A DNA stretch of 64,000 bases from Lachnospiraceae bacterium (GCA_021205755.1 JAJPWX010000135.1:1-64000); one strand, 5' to 3'. Counted from the first letter of the stretch, positions 53,781 through 63,129 are shown. Notes: generated by a model from the sequence alone, not told the origin. Numbers and translations: made by a program.

Positions 53781-55328
53781 ATGAAAAAGAGATTGTTTAC
53801 TAAGCTGCTTATAACGGGCGCGCTGATTACAGCGCTTACTGCGGGAGCGACACTGGTATCACAGGCGTCCGGGCATATGGTATTCGGACAGACCCAGACA
53901 TACAGCTCCCTCGACCCGAGTAATGAATATGACGGCTGGATGATCGAACGCGCGGGCGTTGGCGAGACGCTGACGAAACTGGATTCCTCTATGAATACCG
54001 TCGGCTGGCTGGCAGAGGATGATTATTCTGTTTCAGAGGATGGCCTGACGTGGACCTTCACGATTAAGGATGAGGTCTGCTTTTCAAATGGAACAAAGCT
54101 GACGGCGGAGATGGCAATGGCGTCGATCCAGTATGATTTTGACAATTCCGCGCGTGCAGCGGATTTTTTCTCACTGGATTCCATGACGGCGGACGGACAG
54201 ACACTGACGATCACGACGACCGAGCCGGCACCGACGCTTCCGGGAATGCTCGCGGATCCGTTTTTTGTGATCTTTGATACGACGGTGGATCTGACCAATC
54301 TGGCGGATGAAGGCCCGATCTGCACTGGTCCGTATGTGATCGAGAGCAATGACCAGATTTCTATGACACTGAATGTAGTGAAAAACGAGAATTACTGGGA
54401 CGGAGAGCCGCAGCTGGATTCCATTGAGTTCCTGCAGTTCCAGGATCCATCCGTTATGAATCTTTCCTTCCAGGCGGGAGAACTGGACGCCTGCTATGGC
54501 CTTAGCACATCGGATGCGGCCGCTTATATGGAGGATGACAATTACATTCTGGAAATGAGCAACGGACTTCGCACGGACTGGGGGCTGATGAACCAGAACG
54601 GTTTGCTTAGTGATAAGTCGCTGCGTGTCGCCTTGCTGGAATGTCTGGATATGGAGACGATCTGCGAGGTACAGCTGAATGGAATGTTCCAGGCAGGCAA
54701 TACGCCGTTTGCTTCGGAAGCGCTTGGTGTAAACGATCTGGAAAATCCGTATTCTTATGACATGGAAGATGCGGCCGCGGTTCTTGCGGAGGCGGGATAC
54801 GCGGACACAGACGGAGACGGGATTATTGAGACGGCAGATGGCACGCCGGTTGTCCTGGAGGTTTACTCCTACACGACAAGAGCGGAACTGCCGATTATCT
54901 GTGAAGCGCTCCAGTATTCTGCAAGCACGCTTGGTATCCAGATCAACATCAATTATGTGCAGGATCTCTGGGCAGATACCATTCAGAACGGCAGCTATGA
55001 CATCTGCATTTTCAACAGCAGCGGATTTCATTCCGGCGACGCAGCAGTATTCCTTCAGCAGTATTTCAAAAGCGACGCGGTTTACAATGCGTATGGTTAT
55101 GCAAACGAGGAAGTGGACGCGTTGATCACGTCCCTTGAGAACGTATTTGATACGGAAGAACGTGTGGAAATCGAGCGGGAGATTTCCCAGATACTGATGG
55201 ATGACGCCTGCTGCGCGTTCTACAGCTACCCGACGATTTACATAGCTGCGAAAAATACAGTAAGCGGCCTGGAATGCACTCCGGCGGATTACTACTGGGT
55301 TACGGCGGATGTGGCGATTGCGGAATAA
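53781..55328 (+). CDS. ABC transporter substrate-binding protein, family 5 (NikA/DppA-like)
   Basis: 515 residues. Signal peptide in residues 1-29, no lipobox. The SBP_bac_5 fold is shown by EDGLTWTFTIKDEVCFSNGTKLTAEM, CTGPYVIESNDQISMTLNVVKNENYWDGEPQLDSI and LRVALLECLDMETICEVQLNG. Such proteins bind peptides, nickel or metallophores. AGGAGGC precedes the ATG. The associated permease gene is 300 bases downstream, but no second permease or ATPase is present, so the importer is incomplete here. Confidence 0.88.
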   Translation: MKKRLFTKLLITGALITALTAGATLVSQASGHMVFGQTQTYSSLDPSNEYDGWMIERAGVGETLTKLDSSMNTVGWLAEDDYSVSEDGLTWTFTIKDEVCFSNGTKLTAEMAMASIQYDFDNSARAADFFSLDSMTADGQTLTITTTEPAPTLPGMLADPFFVIFDTTVDLTNLADEGPICTGPYVIESNDQISMTLNVVKNENYWDGEPQLDSIEFLQFQDPSVMNLSFQAGELDACYGLSTSDAAAYMEDDNYILEMSNGLRTDWGLMNQNGLLSDKSLRVALLECLDMETICEVQLNGMFQAGNTPFASEALGVNDLENPYSYDMEDAAAVLAEAGYADTDGDGIIETADGTPVVLEVYSYTTRAELPIICEALQYSASTLGIQININYVQDLWADTIQNGSYDICIFNSSGFHSGDAAVFLQQYFKSDAVYNAYGYANEEVDALITSLENVFDTEERVEIEREISQILMDDACCAFYSYPTIYIAAKNTVSGLECTPADYYWVTADVAIAE

Positions 55329-55628
55329 ATCTTCAGGCGGCGATTTTTTACTGCACCACTATATGGAAAGTTGTATGCAGTGAATTGCCTGACGGCAGGT
55401 ACGCAGAAATATGGTAACTACTTAGGACAGTACTTTACATTTGTAGAGAAGCATGTACGAAAATGAGTATCTAAATATGTATTTTCAGACATGGAGAGGC
55501 AGGCATGGAGATACTTGCTTCTCCGTCCTGCTATATGTCATATTTTGATGCTATGCCTGTAAAGCGGTTTCCATATCTTATTTGTCTAAAATGGAATTTG
55601 GTCTGATTCACAGACCAGGGAGGTATCT
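55329..55628. other. 300-base gap between binding protein and permease genes
   Basis: No gene is seen. It holds an imperfect hairpin at about 55495-55530 (GAGAGGCAGG / CTTGCTTCTC, with G-T pairs), and A/T-rich DNA. A CAGGGAGG ribosome site precedes the permease ATG. The gap is longer than usual within such operons. Confidence 0.4.
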
Positions 55629-56594
55629 ATGAATGCGAGGCAAATCGGGAAACGGCTCCTTCAGATGGGAATCGTTCTGTTTGGGATCAGTTTCTTTACA
55701 TTTATTTTGACCTATCTGTCGCCGGGCGATCCGGTTACCGCGATGTATTCCGCGAGCGGCTCTATGCCCAGTGAAGCGGTGCTGGAGGCGACAAGGGAAG
55801 AGCTGGGGCTGAACGAGCCATTTCTCGTCCAGTACTGGAACTGGCTGACCGGATGCCTGCAAGGGGATTTTGGTACTTCCTACTCCATGCACAAGCCTGT
55901 TCTGCAGCTGCTGTCCTCGCGGCTCTGGCCGACGCTGAAGCTTGCGCTTACTTCCCTGGTGATCATGCTGGCGATAGCGGTGCCGTTTGGAATGCTTTCC
56001 GCTGTATACCATGGCAAAGCGATTGATTACCTGGTGCGGCTGTTTACCTTTTTGGGCGTGTCCATGCCGAATTTCTGGGTGGGCATGCTTTTGCTGTATT
56101 TTTTTGCTATTCAGCTGAAAATTCTGCCGGTTGTATCCTCCGGAGGGGGATGGAAACAAATCATTCTTCCGGCTCTGACGCTGGCGTTTGCCATGGTGGG
56201 AAAATATACCAGGCAGGTGCGCACTGCCGTACTGGAAGAGCTGAATCAGGATTACGTCATCGGCGCGCGGGCGCGAGGCATCAAAGAAAGCACCATATTG
56301 TGGAGACACGTGTTTCCAAATGCGCTGCTGCCGCTGGTGACCATGCTTGGGCTTTCCCTGGGCTCCCTGCTCGGGGGAACCGCTGTGGTGGAAGTGATTT
56401 TTTCCTATCCGGGGCTGGGCAATCTGGCGGTGACTTCTATCAGCGCCAGAGATTATCCGATGATTCAGGGGTATGTCCTCTGGATCGCGTTGATTTATAT
56501 GGCGATAAATCTGATTGTGGATATTTCTTATGATGTTCTGGATCCGCGTATACGGGAAAATGAAAACGCGGCGGCGGAAAAATGGTTTCAATAA
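55629..56594 (+). CDS. ABC transporter permease (DppB/NikB type)
   Basis: 321 residues, about six membrane helices, full length for the family. The N-terminal signature is FFTFILTYLSPGDPV, and the ATPase-contact loop is YVIGARARGIKESTILWRHVFPNALLPLV (about residues 205-235). It belongs with the family 5 binding protein upstream. No NikC/DppC-type second permease and no DppD/DppF-type ATPases follow in the window, so either they are elsewhere or lost. The next gene is a methyltransferase. Confidence 0.9.
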   Translation: MNARQIGKRLLQMGIVLFGISFFTFILTYLSPGDPVTAMYSASGSMPSEAVLEATREELGLNEPFLVQYWNWLTGCLQGDFGTSYSMHKPVLQLLSSRLWPTLKLALTSLVIMLAIAVPFGMLSAVYHGKAIDYLVRLFTFLGVSMPNFWVGMLLLYFFAIQLKILPVVSSGGGWKQIILPALTLAFAMVGKYTRQVRTAVLEELNQDYVIGARARGIKESTILWRHVFPNALLPLVTMLGLSLGSLLGGTAVVEVIFSYPGLGNLAVTSISARDYPMIQGYVLWIALIYMAINLIVDISYDVLDPRIRENENAAAEKWFQ

Positions 56595-56727
56595 CCCCCG
56601 GGGAGGCTTATCAAATGGGCAGATGCCTGTTATAATCGACCGAAACAAGTGCAGCGGCAGCAGCGCCCGACGATAGCTGGAAAAGTCATATGCTGCTCTG
56701 TGCATAAAAAAGGATGGACGAATTTGG

Positions 56728-57462
56728 ATGGATAAGGCAAAGAGCATAAAAGAAGACGTGGTTTCTTATTGGGGTGCGAGATCGCAGGACTTTGCGGCAC
56801 AGCGAAAAAGAGAACTGGAAAGCAGTAAGGCCGGGCGGTGGAAAAAAGAGATTCTGCCTTTTCTTCCGAAAGACCGCAAAGAAACGAGGATTCTTGACGT
56901 TGGCACCGGAAGCGGTTTTTTCCCGATTTTGCTGGCGGAGGAAGGATATGAGAAGGTAACCGGTATCGATCTGACGCCGGAAATGATTGAGAGGGCGAAA
57001 GACTTGTCCCAGGGACTTGTGCCGGCGCCTTCCTTTTTTGTCATGGACGCGGAAAAGCCGGATTTTGAAAAGGAAGCTTTTGATGTGATCCTGACGAGAA
57101 ACCTGACCTGGACGCTGCCGCACCCGGATCTGGCGTACCGCGAGTGGTATCGGCTGCTGAAAATGGGCGGGCTTTTGCTGAACTTTGACGCGGATTACGG
57201 GGAAGAGGAGGAGTCGTCTGTAGAGCTTCCGGAAAACCACGCGCATAAAGGGATTGCTTCAGAACTGATGCGAAAACACGACCAGATCATGGCTGCGCTT
57301 CCGAACAGCTATCTGAAGCGGCCGGGGACAGATGTGGAACTGCTGAAGCTGGCAGGGTTCTCCACTGTCACGGTAGACTTTCAGGTGAGCGACCGGGTAT
57401 ATAGAGAGATTGATGAGTTTTATAACCCGGTGCGGATGTTTAAATTGTGCGCGAAGAAGTGA
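56728..57462 (+). CDS. class I SAM-dependent methyltransferase
   Basis: 244 residues. Motif I is ILDVGTGSGFFPILLAEEG, followed by TGIDLTPEMIERAKDL. The N-terminus (YWGARSQDFAAQR) is like methyltransferases that sit beside nickel/peptide-type ABC transporters in gut Clostridia; this link is from general knowledge and is uncertain. It may modify a small chelating or peptide-like compound handled by the transporter. It starts 133 bases after the permease gene. Confidence 0.85.
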   Translation: MDKAKSIKEDVVSYWGARSQDFAAQRKRELESSKAGRWKKEILPFLPKDRKETRILDVGTGSGFFPILLAEEGYEKVTGIDLTPEMIERAKDLSQGLVPAPSFFVMDAEKPDFEKEAFDVILTRNLTWTLPHPDLAYREWYRLLKMGGLLLNFDADYGEEEESSVELPENHAHKGIASELMRKHDQIMAALPNSYLKRPGTDVELLKLAGFSTVTVDFQVSDRVYREIDEFYNPVRMFKLCAKK

Positions 57463-57548
57463 CGTTTTGAAGTTTTTTTATGGGGCAATATACATAAATT
57501 CGATCAAATATCAATTCGGGACATAAAAAGGATGGTTCGATATGTGAA

Positions 57549-57797
57549 ATGACGACCGACAGCAGCCTGAGAATGAGGGTGGCTGTCGTAAATGAGGAGA
57601 CCTTTGCGATTTCCTTTTATCTGGATGGAAAGAAAGAAGAAAAATCGTATACGATCCAGGAGAAACAGGAACAAAGGCCGGAGGTTCAGATAGCGGAGCA
57701 GGGAGATCGGATCAGCATCCGTACCGCTTCCCTGATCCTGCAGATTGACCGGACTTATCCCTTTGTGGGCGCTCGGGTTTATGCAGAGCAAATATAA
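57549..57797 (+). CDS. short hypothetical protein, possible gene remnant
   Basis: 82 residues. It reads like a beta-strand-rich domain (FAISFYLDGKKEEKSYTIQE, then RISIRTASLILQID) but has no recognised family. The ribosome site is weak and distant. A different frame (57745-58023) continues with KYKWHPRWKGLSPEKIRQYR, so this may be the start of a decayed longer gene. Weak support as a true gene. Confidence 0.35.
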   Translation: MTTDSSLRMRVAVVNEETFAISFYLDGKKEEKSYTIQEKQEQRPEVQIAEQGDRISIRTASLILQIDRTYPFVGARVYAEQI

Positions 57798-57925
57798 ATG
57801 GCATCCCAGATGGAAAGGTTTAAGTCCGGAGAAGATCAGACAGTATCGGAAAGAAGGCATTCACTTTATGATCTCGATCCGGTTTTACTGTCGTGAAGCC
57901 GGGCATATCGGTTTGGTGCTAAAAA

Positions 57926-58141
57926 CTATCGTGCTACTGCTACTCTCCACATTCTGTTATTCATTGGATAAGAAGCTTCCGCATATTCTTCCACGGAGTT
58001 CGTGTACTGTTCCGGAAGGTTAGCAAAATCGCCGTGGCATGCCTCATAAAGGTTGGTGAGGGCACGCGTTTCATATACAGACAGAGTCGCTGCATCCCGA
58101 TGCTTCTGAACAAGTGCGTTCAATTTTGACATAATATTCAT
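57926..58141 (-). CDS. small hypothetical protein
   Basis: 71 residues on the minus strand. GAGGAG lies 7 bases before the ATG at 58141, which favours this start over the one at 58189. It reads as a helical soluble protein with no recognised domain. It is not in an operon with the MerR gene, which starts upstream on the same strand at 59191. The 57798-58354 region around it has no other gene. Confidence 0.5.
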   Translation of the reverse strand: MNIMSKLNALVQKHRDAATLSVYETRALTNLYEACHGDFANLPEQYTNSVEEYAEASYPMNNRMWRVAVAR

Positions 58142-58354
58142 AATCATACTCCTCACTTTCTGAGTGACTTTTTCTTCACTCGTCTGCATTATAGGAGTAA
58201 TGAAAAAGAAAAAACAGGTGATTTATTGACCTGTTTTAAGGCGATATTGACTTTTTCGCTTCTTGCCAGATAGCAAATCGTTTCTGCACCTCATGTTCAG
58301 GAGAGTTGGTTTTGCAACGTGGAGGTGCGGAAAGAGACCAGATTTCTGCCGGTA

Positions 58355-59191
58355 TCAGGACTCACATTTCACCGAAATCTTTGTAATATAATCCTTTTTA
58401 TCCATTACCGTCAGTTCATCCCAGATGGCTTCCTTGTAGACAAATTCACCGGTTTGCAGGTGATGCTCATCCGTATAAGCCGCAAAAGAGCGCAGGGCGT
58501 CATCCGCATCGTAATAATCGCCTTTCAGATAGACAGTGAGATACGCTCCGGCAGGTTTTTTCAGGCAATGGTATTCAGGGTAGAGACGATCCGTCTTTGT
58601 GATAAAGTAGGCGTAGCGGTCAAAGCGTTCTTCACGGATATCCTGCATCGCCAGAACTGCGCCGAAGGGATGGCCGAAATTCAGCTGCAGGGAATAGGAA
58701 GAGGCAATGTGGTCTGTCAGAGCCGGAAAGAGGATGTCGTGATCCGACGTATTCAGGCGTTCGGTAGCCAGATAGTATTCGGTGGGCTGGTTCTCTATGG
58801 TGATGTCACTGACGCGGTCATGGAAAACAATGTTCTCTCCGGTGCGGATCAGGCTGCGTTTAGCCTCTATGACTTGGCGGATGCGTGTAAAGTGCGTAAG
58901 CATCCTTTCTACTTCCCTCATCTGATTTTCCAGCAGATGATCCAGCTCGTCGGGCGTCCGGTTTTCGATGAATGAGCGGATTTCGCCAAGCGGCATTCCA
59001 AGATCCTTGAGGCAGCGGATGGTAAAAAAGACATCGCATTGGCTTTCGGAGTAATAGCGATACCCGTTTTCATCTGTGAAAGCCGGGTGGAAGAGGCCGA
59101 TCTCGTCATAGTGGATCAGGGTTCGCCTGCTGGTGCCGCAGATCTTCGCGAAATCACTTGTCTTGATGCATGGTTTTGAAAATTTCTGCAT
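58355..59191 (-). CDS. MerR-family transcriptional regulator with effector-binding domain
   Basis: 278 residues. The MerR helix-turn-helix is TSDFAKICGTSRRTLIHYDEIGLFHPA (about residues 11-37), with NGYRYYSESQ following. A coiled coil (about residues 80-115) and a GyrI-like ligand domain (about 120-275) follow. Such regulators respond to drugs or metabolites. It is divergent from an aminotransferase gene and may control it. Its promoter lies at 59235-59262. Confidence 0.88.
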   Translation of the reverse strand: MQKFSKPCIKTSDFAKICGTSRRTLIHYDEIGLFHPAFTDENGYRYYSESQCDVFFTIRCLKDLGMPLGEIRSFIENRTPDELDHLLENQMREVERMLTHFTRIRQVIEAKRSLIRTGENIVFHDRVSDITIENQPTEYYLATERLNTSDHDILFPALTDHIASSYSLQLNFGHPFGAVLAMQDIREERFDRYAYFITKTDRLYPEYHCLKKPAGAYLTVYLKGDYYDADDALRSFAAYTDEHHLQTGEFVYKEAIWDELTVMDKKDYITKISVKCES

Positions 59192-59234
59192 AATTATTCA
59201 TTTTCTCCTTGACATGAACGTTACGTTACACTTT

Positions 59235-59262
59235 ATTATAACGGAAGCAAGAGTGAAGTCAA
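59235..59262 (-). promoter_or_regulatory. promoter of the MerR gene
   Basis: On the minus strand TTGACT (plus 59257-59262) and TATAAT (plus 59235-59240) are 16 bases apart. GTTACAC at 59225-59231 and GTGTAAC at 59263-59269 form an inverted repeat around it, a possible operator. A plus-strand TTGACA at 59209-59214 could serve the aminotransferase gene. Confidence 0.55.
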
Positions 59263-59387
59263 GTGTAACTGTTCAAAAACTGACTATGGTTTTATACCCA
59301 TGTCATGCAGCGGACTCAGGTTGCAGAGAAGGATTATGGCTGGTGAAAGTGCTGCATGGGAGCAAAGTTCAGAGAAAGGAAAGAGAA

Positions 59388-60563
59388 ATGCCACAATTAA
59401 GCAAGCGAGTAGGAACTTTTACGGATTCCGTGATCCGGCGGATGACACGGATCAGCGATCATTATGGGGCGATCAATCTGTCGCAGGGCTTTCCGGATTT
59501 TGATCCGCCAAAGCCGATCATGGATGCCCTGGCCAGGGCGGCTTACGAGGGACCGCACCAGTATTCGATCACTTTTGGAGCTCAGAATTTTCGTGAGGCT
59601 CTGGCCGAAAAACAAGGCAGGGCGATCGGACGCACCATTGACCCGGAGACGGAGATTGTCGTTACCTGCGGCGGGACAGAGGCAATGATGTGCGCGATGA
59701 TGACGATCTGCAATCCCGGCGATAAGGTAATGGTCTTTTCACCGTTTTACGAGAATTACGGAGCAGACGCGATCCTGTCTGGGGCGGAGCCGATCTATAT
59801 TCCGCTCGTTCCGCCAGAATATCAGTTTGATCCCGCGCTGATCGAGGACGGCTTCCGCCAGGGGGCAAAGGCGATTATTGTCTGCAATCCGTCGAATCCC
59901 TGCGGAAAGGTGTTTACCCGCGAGGAACTGACCATGATCGGGAAGCTGGCGGTGAAATACGACGCATTTGTTGTTACGGATGAGGTGTACGAACACATGG
60001 TATACGCACCCAATCAGCACATCTGCATGGCTTCTCTGCCGGGAATGTATGAGAACACGATTACCTGCAACTCGCTGTCAAAGACCTATTCGATCACCGG
60101 GTGGAGGCTTGGATATCTGATCGGACCGGCTGAGGTGATTGAGAACGCCAAAAAGATACATGATTTTCTGACTGTGGGTGCGGCTGCCCCATTACAGGAA
60201 GCTGCCGCAGTGGGACTGCGGTTTGACGAGAGCTATTATGAGGAGTTAAGAGAAAAATATACGAAAAAACGCGATTTCTTCCTTGCCGGACTGGATCAGG
60301 CCGGGTTAAAGCATAATGTCCCGCAGGGCACGTATTTTGTCATGATCGATATTCAGGAATTTCTGGATCTGCCTCAGTTTTCTGGTTATTCCGATCTGCA
60401 GTTCTGCGAATGGATGATTCGGGAGATTGGCGTTGCCGCGGTGCCGGGCTCCAGCTTTTTCCGGGAACCGATTAACAACTATATCCGGATGCATTTTGCG
60501 CGGGAGGAGTCCACGCTCGCAGAAGTGATCCGCAGGCTGTGCAGGATGGGAGAACAAAAATGA
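59388..60563 (+). CDS. class I/II pyridoxal-phosphate aminotransferase
   Basis: 391 residues. Fold type I: NLSQGFPDFDPPKPI near residue 32, CNPSNPCGKVFT, the PLP lysine in CNSLSKTYSITGWRLGYL, and RMHFAREE near the C-terminus. It resembles aspartate and kynurenine-type aminotransferases. AGAAAGGAAAG lies before the ATG at 59388; the frame extends upstream to 59133 without a ribosome site. Its stop overlaps the start of the next gene by four bases, so the two are translated together. Confidence 0.88.
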   Translation: MPQLSKRVGTFTDSVIRRMTRISDHYGAINLSQGFPDFDPPKPIMDALARAAYEGPHQYSITFGAQNFREALAEKQGRAIGRTIDPETEIVVTCGGTEAMMCAMMTICNPGDKVMVFSPFYENYGADAILSGAEPIYIPLVPPEYQFDPALIEDGFRQGAKAIIVCNPSNPCGKVFTREELTMIGKLAVKYDAFVVTDEVYEHMVYAPNQHICMASLPGMYENTITCNSLSKTYSITGWRLGYLIGPAEVIENAKKIHDFLTVGAAAPLQEAAAVGLRFDESYYEELREKYTKKRDFFLAGLDQAGLKHNVPQGTYFVMIDIQEFLDLPQFSGYSDLQFCEWMIREIGVAAVPGSSFFREPINNYIRMHFAREESTLAEVIRRLCRMGEQK

Positions 60564-61390
60564 AAAATGAAAATACAAATATAAATGTGAGCAATCTCAA
60601 CATGAAGAATCTGCTGAAATTCATTTTCGGCTCAGCGTTCGGCATTCTGATGTTTCTGGTGCCGGTTCCTCAGGGCGATTCGTTTACGACGCTTTTGGAC
60701 TATATCAAAACTTTTTTGAAAAATCTGTTCGGCGTGTCGCTGCCTTACATACTGATGATTTTAATGATTGTGTCCGGTGTGCTGACGTTGTACAATTTTA
60801 TCTGCAAACCAGAGTGGATTCAGAAAAACAATTATCTGAGGAAAGGCTTCTCTGCCTCGCCTTTTTATCTGATTTCCAAAGAGGTCGGTATGCTTGTCTC
60901 CATTATGGTGGTGCTCGGCTTCGGACCGGAGTGGATTCTCTCCGCAGACACGGGCGCGTCGATGGTTGATCTCTCCTGTACCTTGGTCTGCATCGTGATC
61001 AGCTTTAGCTTCCTGCTGCCGTTTCTGACGGACTGCGGGATTATGGAATTCTTCGGCGTGATTCTCCGGCCGGTGGTTCATCCGCTCTTCCGGGTGCCGG
61101 GGCGGGCGTCGGTGGATCTGATTGCTTCCTGGTTCGGCGCGTCCAACGCCGCTGCGATTCTGACCAGAGAGCAGTATATGAAAGGCTTTTATACCAATGT
61201 GGAGTCGGTCAAGACCCGGTTTGTGATCGGCGCGCTTTCTCTGGTGCAGATTATTTACCTGACCGAGGTAGGCACGATCATCATTAAGAGTGAAATTCCG
61301 CTGAACATCGGCAAGCTGTTTATCGTTTTCCTGGAGAGGACACTGATCGCGATACCGCTGCTGGTGCTGTGTGCGAATTTGTTCCTGTAA
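60560..61390 (+). CDS. YjiH-like membrane protein, nucleoside-recognition Gate family
   Basis: 276 residues with about seven membrane helices. The pattern DCGIMEFFGVILRPVVHPLFRVPGRASVDLIASWFGASNAAAIL is the Gate domain. Many Firmicutes have a longer YjiH-YjiG fusion of about 440 residues; here only the YjiH half is present and no YjiG gene follows. It starts at ATG 60560, overlapping the aminotransferase stop. It is closed by a hairpin terminator. It may transport a product or substrate of the aminotransferase; this is inference. Confidence 0.8.
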   Translation: MKNENTNINVSNLNMKNLLKFIFGSAFGILMFLVPVPQGDSFTTLLDYIKTFLKNLFGVSLPYILMILMIVSGVLTLYNFICKPEWIQKNNYLRKGFSASPFYLISKEVGMLVSIMVVLGFGPEWILSADTGASMVDLSCTLVCIVISFSFLLPFLTDCGIMEFFGVILRPVVHPLFRVPGRASVDLIASWFGASNAAAILTREQYMKGFYTNVESVKTRFVIGALSLVQIIYLTEVGTIIIKSEIPLNIGKLFIVFLERTLIAIPLLVLCANLFL

Positions 61391-61422
61391 ATATGTCCTT
61401 GTACAGCTTCCGGCAGATGAGG

Positions 61423-61448
61423 GAGAGGCGAGGCATTTGCCTCTCTTT
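61423..61448 (+). terminator. intrinsic terminator after the YjiH-like gene
   Basis: A 7-bp stem GAGAGGC / GCCTCTC with a 9-base loop, followed by TTT. It separates the YjiH gene from the convergent ATPase gene. Confidence 0.7.
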
Positions 61449-61452
61449 ACCC

Positions 61453-62856
61453 TCAGCCCGTGCCGCGAGTATAAATATCCTCCAGCGTCAGCAGCGTTAC
61501 TTCGCCGTTTTCCGCCAGATCAAGCAGAGATTGCGTAAACCCGCCTTTGGAAAAAATATAATAATGAAACACTCCGTTTTTTCGAAAAACAGATGCATAT
61601 CTGCGAAGCAGCTCCAGTTCGTCCACGCCGATCTTTTCATTGCGGTATTTGCAGGAACCGATCAAATACTCGTTTCCTTCGAGCGGAATTCCCACAAGAT
61701 CGATCTGGATTTCTTTCCGGCTTTCCGAGTCGGTTCCCCACCATTGTCCGACATCATTCAGGACAATGGGCAGATTCTGTTCATAAAGAAGCAGGTAGTC
61801 CCGGCACATTTTTTCAAAAATGATGCCCATATAATCAGAAAGATTGCACTGTACCGCCTGCTTGTAAACGGAGTGGAGCCTTCCAGCATTGATAATCGAC
61901 ATATTGTGAGGGACGAACCGATACCAGAACCGAAAGAAATTATCATCGATTTGGTAAATTGTCTTCTTTCCCGGCTTTTCCCCGATCGGAAATTCTTTTC
62001 TGAGAATTCCCAGATCCAGGAGAACTTTTAAATATTTTGCGCAGACTCCGGACTCCAGTCCGGATTTTGTGGCAATTTCATTTGCACGGCTTGCACCGTC
62101 GGCAATCGAGGATATCACAGAATTGTAAATAGCCGGTTCCCGGAGCTCCTGTTTCAGGAGATTTTCCGGCTCTTCAAACAGGTAGGCGGATGGATCGAAC
62201 AGGTTTTCCAGAAGCGCCTCCTCCAGGTCATCTTCTACTTCCAGTTTGTTTATATAATGCGGGATACCGCCCGTGATTCCATACAAAAGTGCCTGATCTT
62301 CCGCAGACAGTTCCGGATGAAATACGGTCATTTCTCTGTAATTTAACGCAGAAATCTTATATTGAGCAGTGCGCCGTCCATACAATGGACTTTCATACCC
62401 CAGCACCTGATATTCCATAAAACTCATAGAAGAGCCGCATAAAATCAGAAACAGCTGGCTGTTTTGCCACTTATGGTCGATTTCGTGCTGAAGGCGTGAG
62501 GAGATGGATTCTTCCGCTTTGGCGAGGTACGGATATTCATCGATGACAAATACCAGCCTTTGATTGACGGCCAGTTCACCGATAGCGTCCAGCGCGTCAG
62601 CATAGCTGTGGTAAGTGGGTGCATTCACGGCGCCCGGATTCTGACAGGTGTAAATAGCCTTTGATAAGGCTTCCAGATTTTCGCGGGATGATGCGTTCAG
62701 CGCAGAAAAATAGACCACAGGCTTGTCTTTGCAAAACTCGTTGATCAGCGAAGTCTTGCCAACACGCCGTCTTCCGTAAATGATAATACATTCGAAATGC
62801 CTTTTTTTGTATCGCTGTTCCATTGAGAGCAGCTCTTTCTCACGGCAATAAAACAT
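61453..62856 (-). CDS. AAA ATPase with C-terminal DUF234
   Basis: 467 residues. The P-loop is YGRRRVGKTSLINEF (about residues 27-41), and FVIDEYPYL is the Walker B. GGIPHYINKL, then a winged-helix region GASRANEIATKSGLESGVCAKYLKVL and the C-terminal DUF234 nuclease-like segment (QIDLVGIPLEGNEYLIGSCKY) follow. The family is found widely in Archaea and gut bacteria, often in many copies; its role is unknown. AAGGAG lies before the ATG. Its leader holds a palindrome and a run of eight C residues on the coding strand. Confidence 0.88.
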   Translation of the reverse strand: MFYCREKELLSMEQRYKKRHFECIIIYGRRRVGKTSLINEFCKDKPVVYFSALNASSRENLEALSKAIYTCQNPGAVNAPTYHSYADALDAIGELAVNQRLVFVIDEYPYLAKAEESISSRLQHEIDHKWQNSQLFLILCGSSMSFMEYQVLGYESPLYGRRTAQYKISALNYREMTVFHPELSAEDQALLYGITGGIPHYINKLEVEDDLEEALLENLFDPSAYLFEEPENLLKQELREPAIYNSVISSIADGASRANEIATKSGLESGVCAKYLKVLLDLGILRKEFPIGEKPGKKTIYQIDDNFFRFWYRFVPHNMSIINAGRLHSVYKQAVQCNLSDYMGIIFEKMCRDYLLLYEQNLPIVLNDVGQWWGTDSESRKEIQIDLVGIPLEGNEYLIGSCKYRNEKIGVDELELLRRYASVFRKNGVFHYYIFSKGGFTQSLLDLAENGEVTLLTLEDIYTRGTG

Positions 62857-62974
62857 CTGGGACTCCTTTTTGTATAAACTATCCGTGTGGATAGCGTTCG
62901 CGACGATACGCAGGCGGCAGAGAAATCTTCTGACGGCGAATGCTGTGTCGAAAAACGGGGGGGGACAGAATAAT

Positions 62975-62994
62975 TACCAACTCATGAGTTGGTA
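62975..62994. promoter_or_regulatory. 20-bp palindrome upstream of the DUF234 ATPase gene
   Basis: TACCAACTCATGAGTTGGTA is a perfect palindrome. It lies just downstream of the -10 box of the ATPase promoter (63007-63034), so it is a likely operator. Between it and the gene is a G8 tract at 62957-62964. Confidence 0.7.
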
Positions 62995-63006
62995 TATTAT
63001 GAGTTT

Positions 63007-63034
63007 ATTATAATGAGCTTATAAAAAATGTCAA
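63007..63034 (-). promoter_or_regulatory. promoter of the DUF234 ATPase gene
   Basis: On the minus strand TTGACA (plus 63029-63034) and TATAAT (plus 63007-63012) are 16 bases apart, reading toward the ATPase gene. Confidence 0.7.
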
Positions 63035-63129
63035 GCGATAAGGTGATAAGGAGAAATAAAAATGAATGCATTTTGCTAAATATCATGTTAAAATAATAAA
63101 AAGGTAGAAAAGCCGGAGGTGATAGTAAA

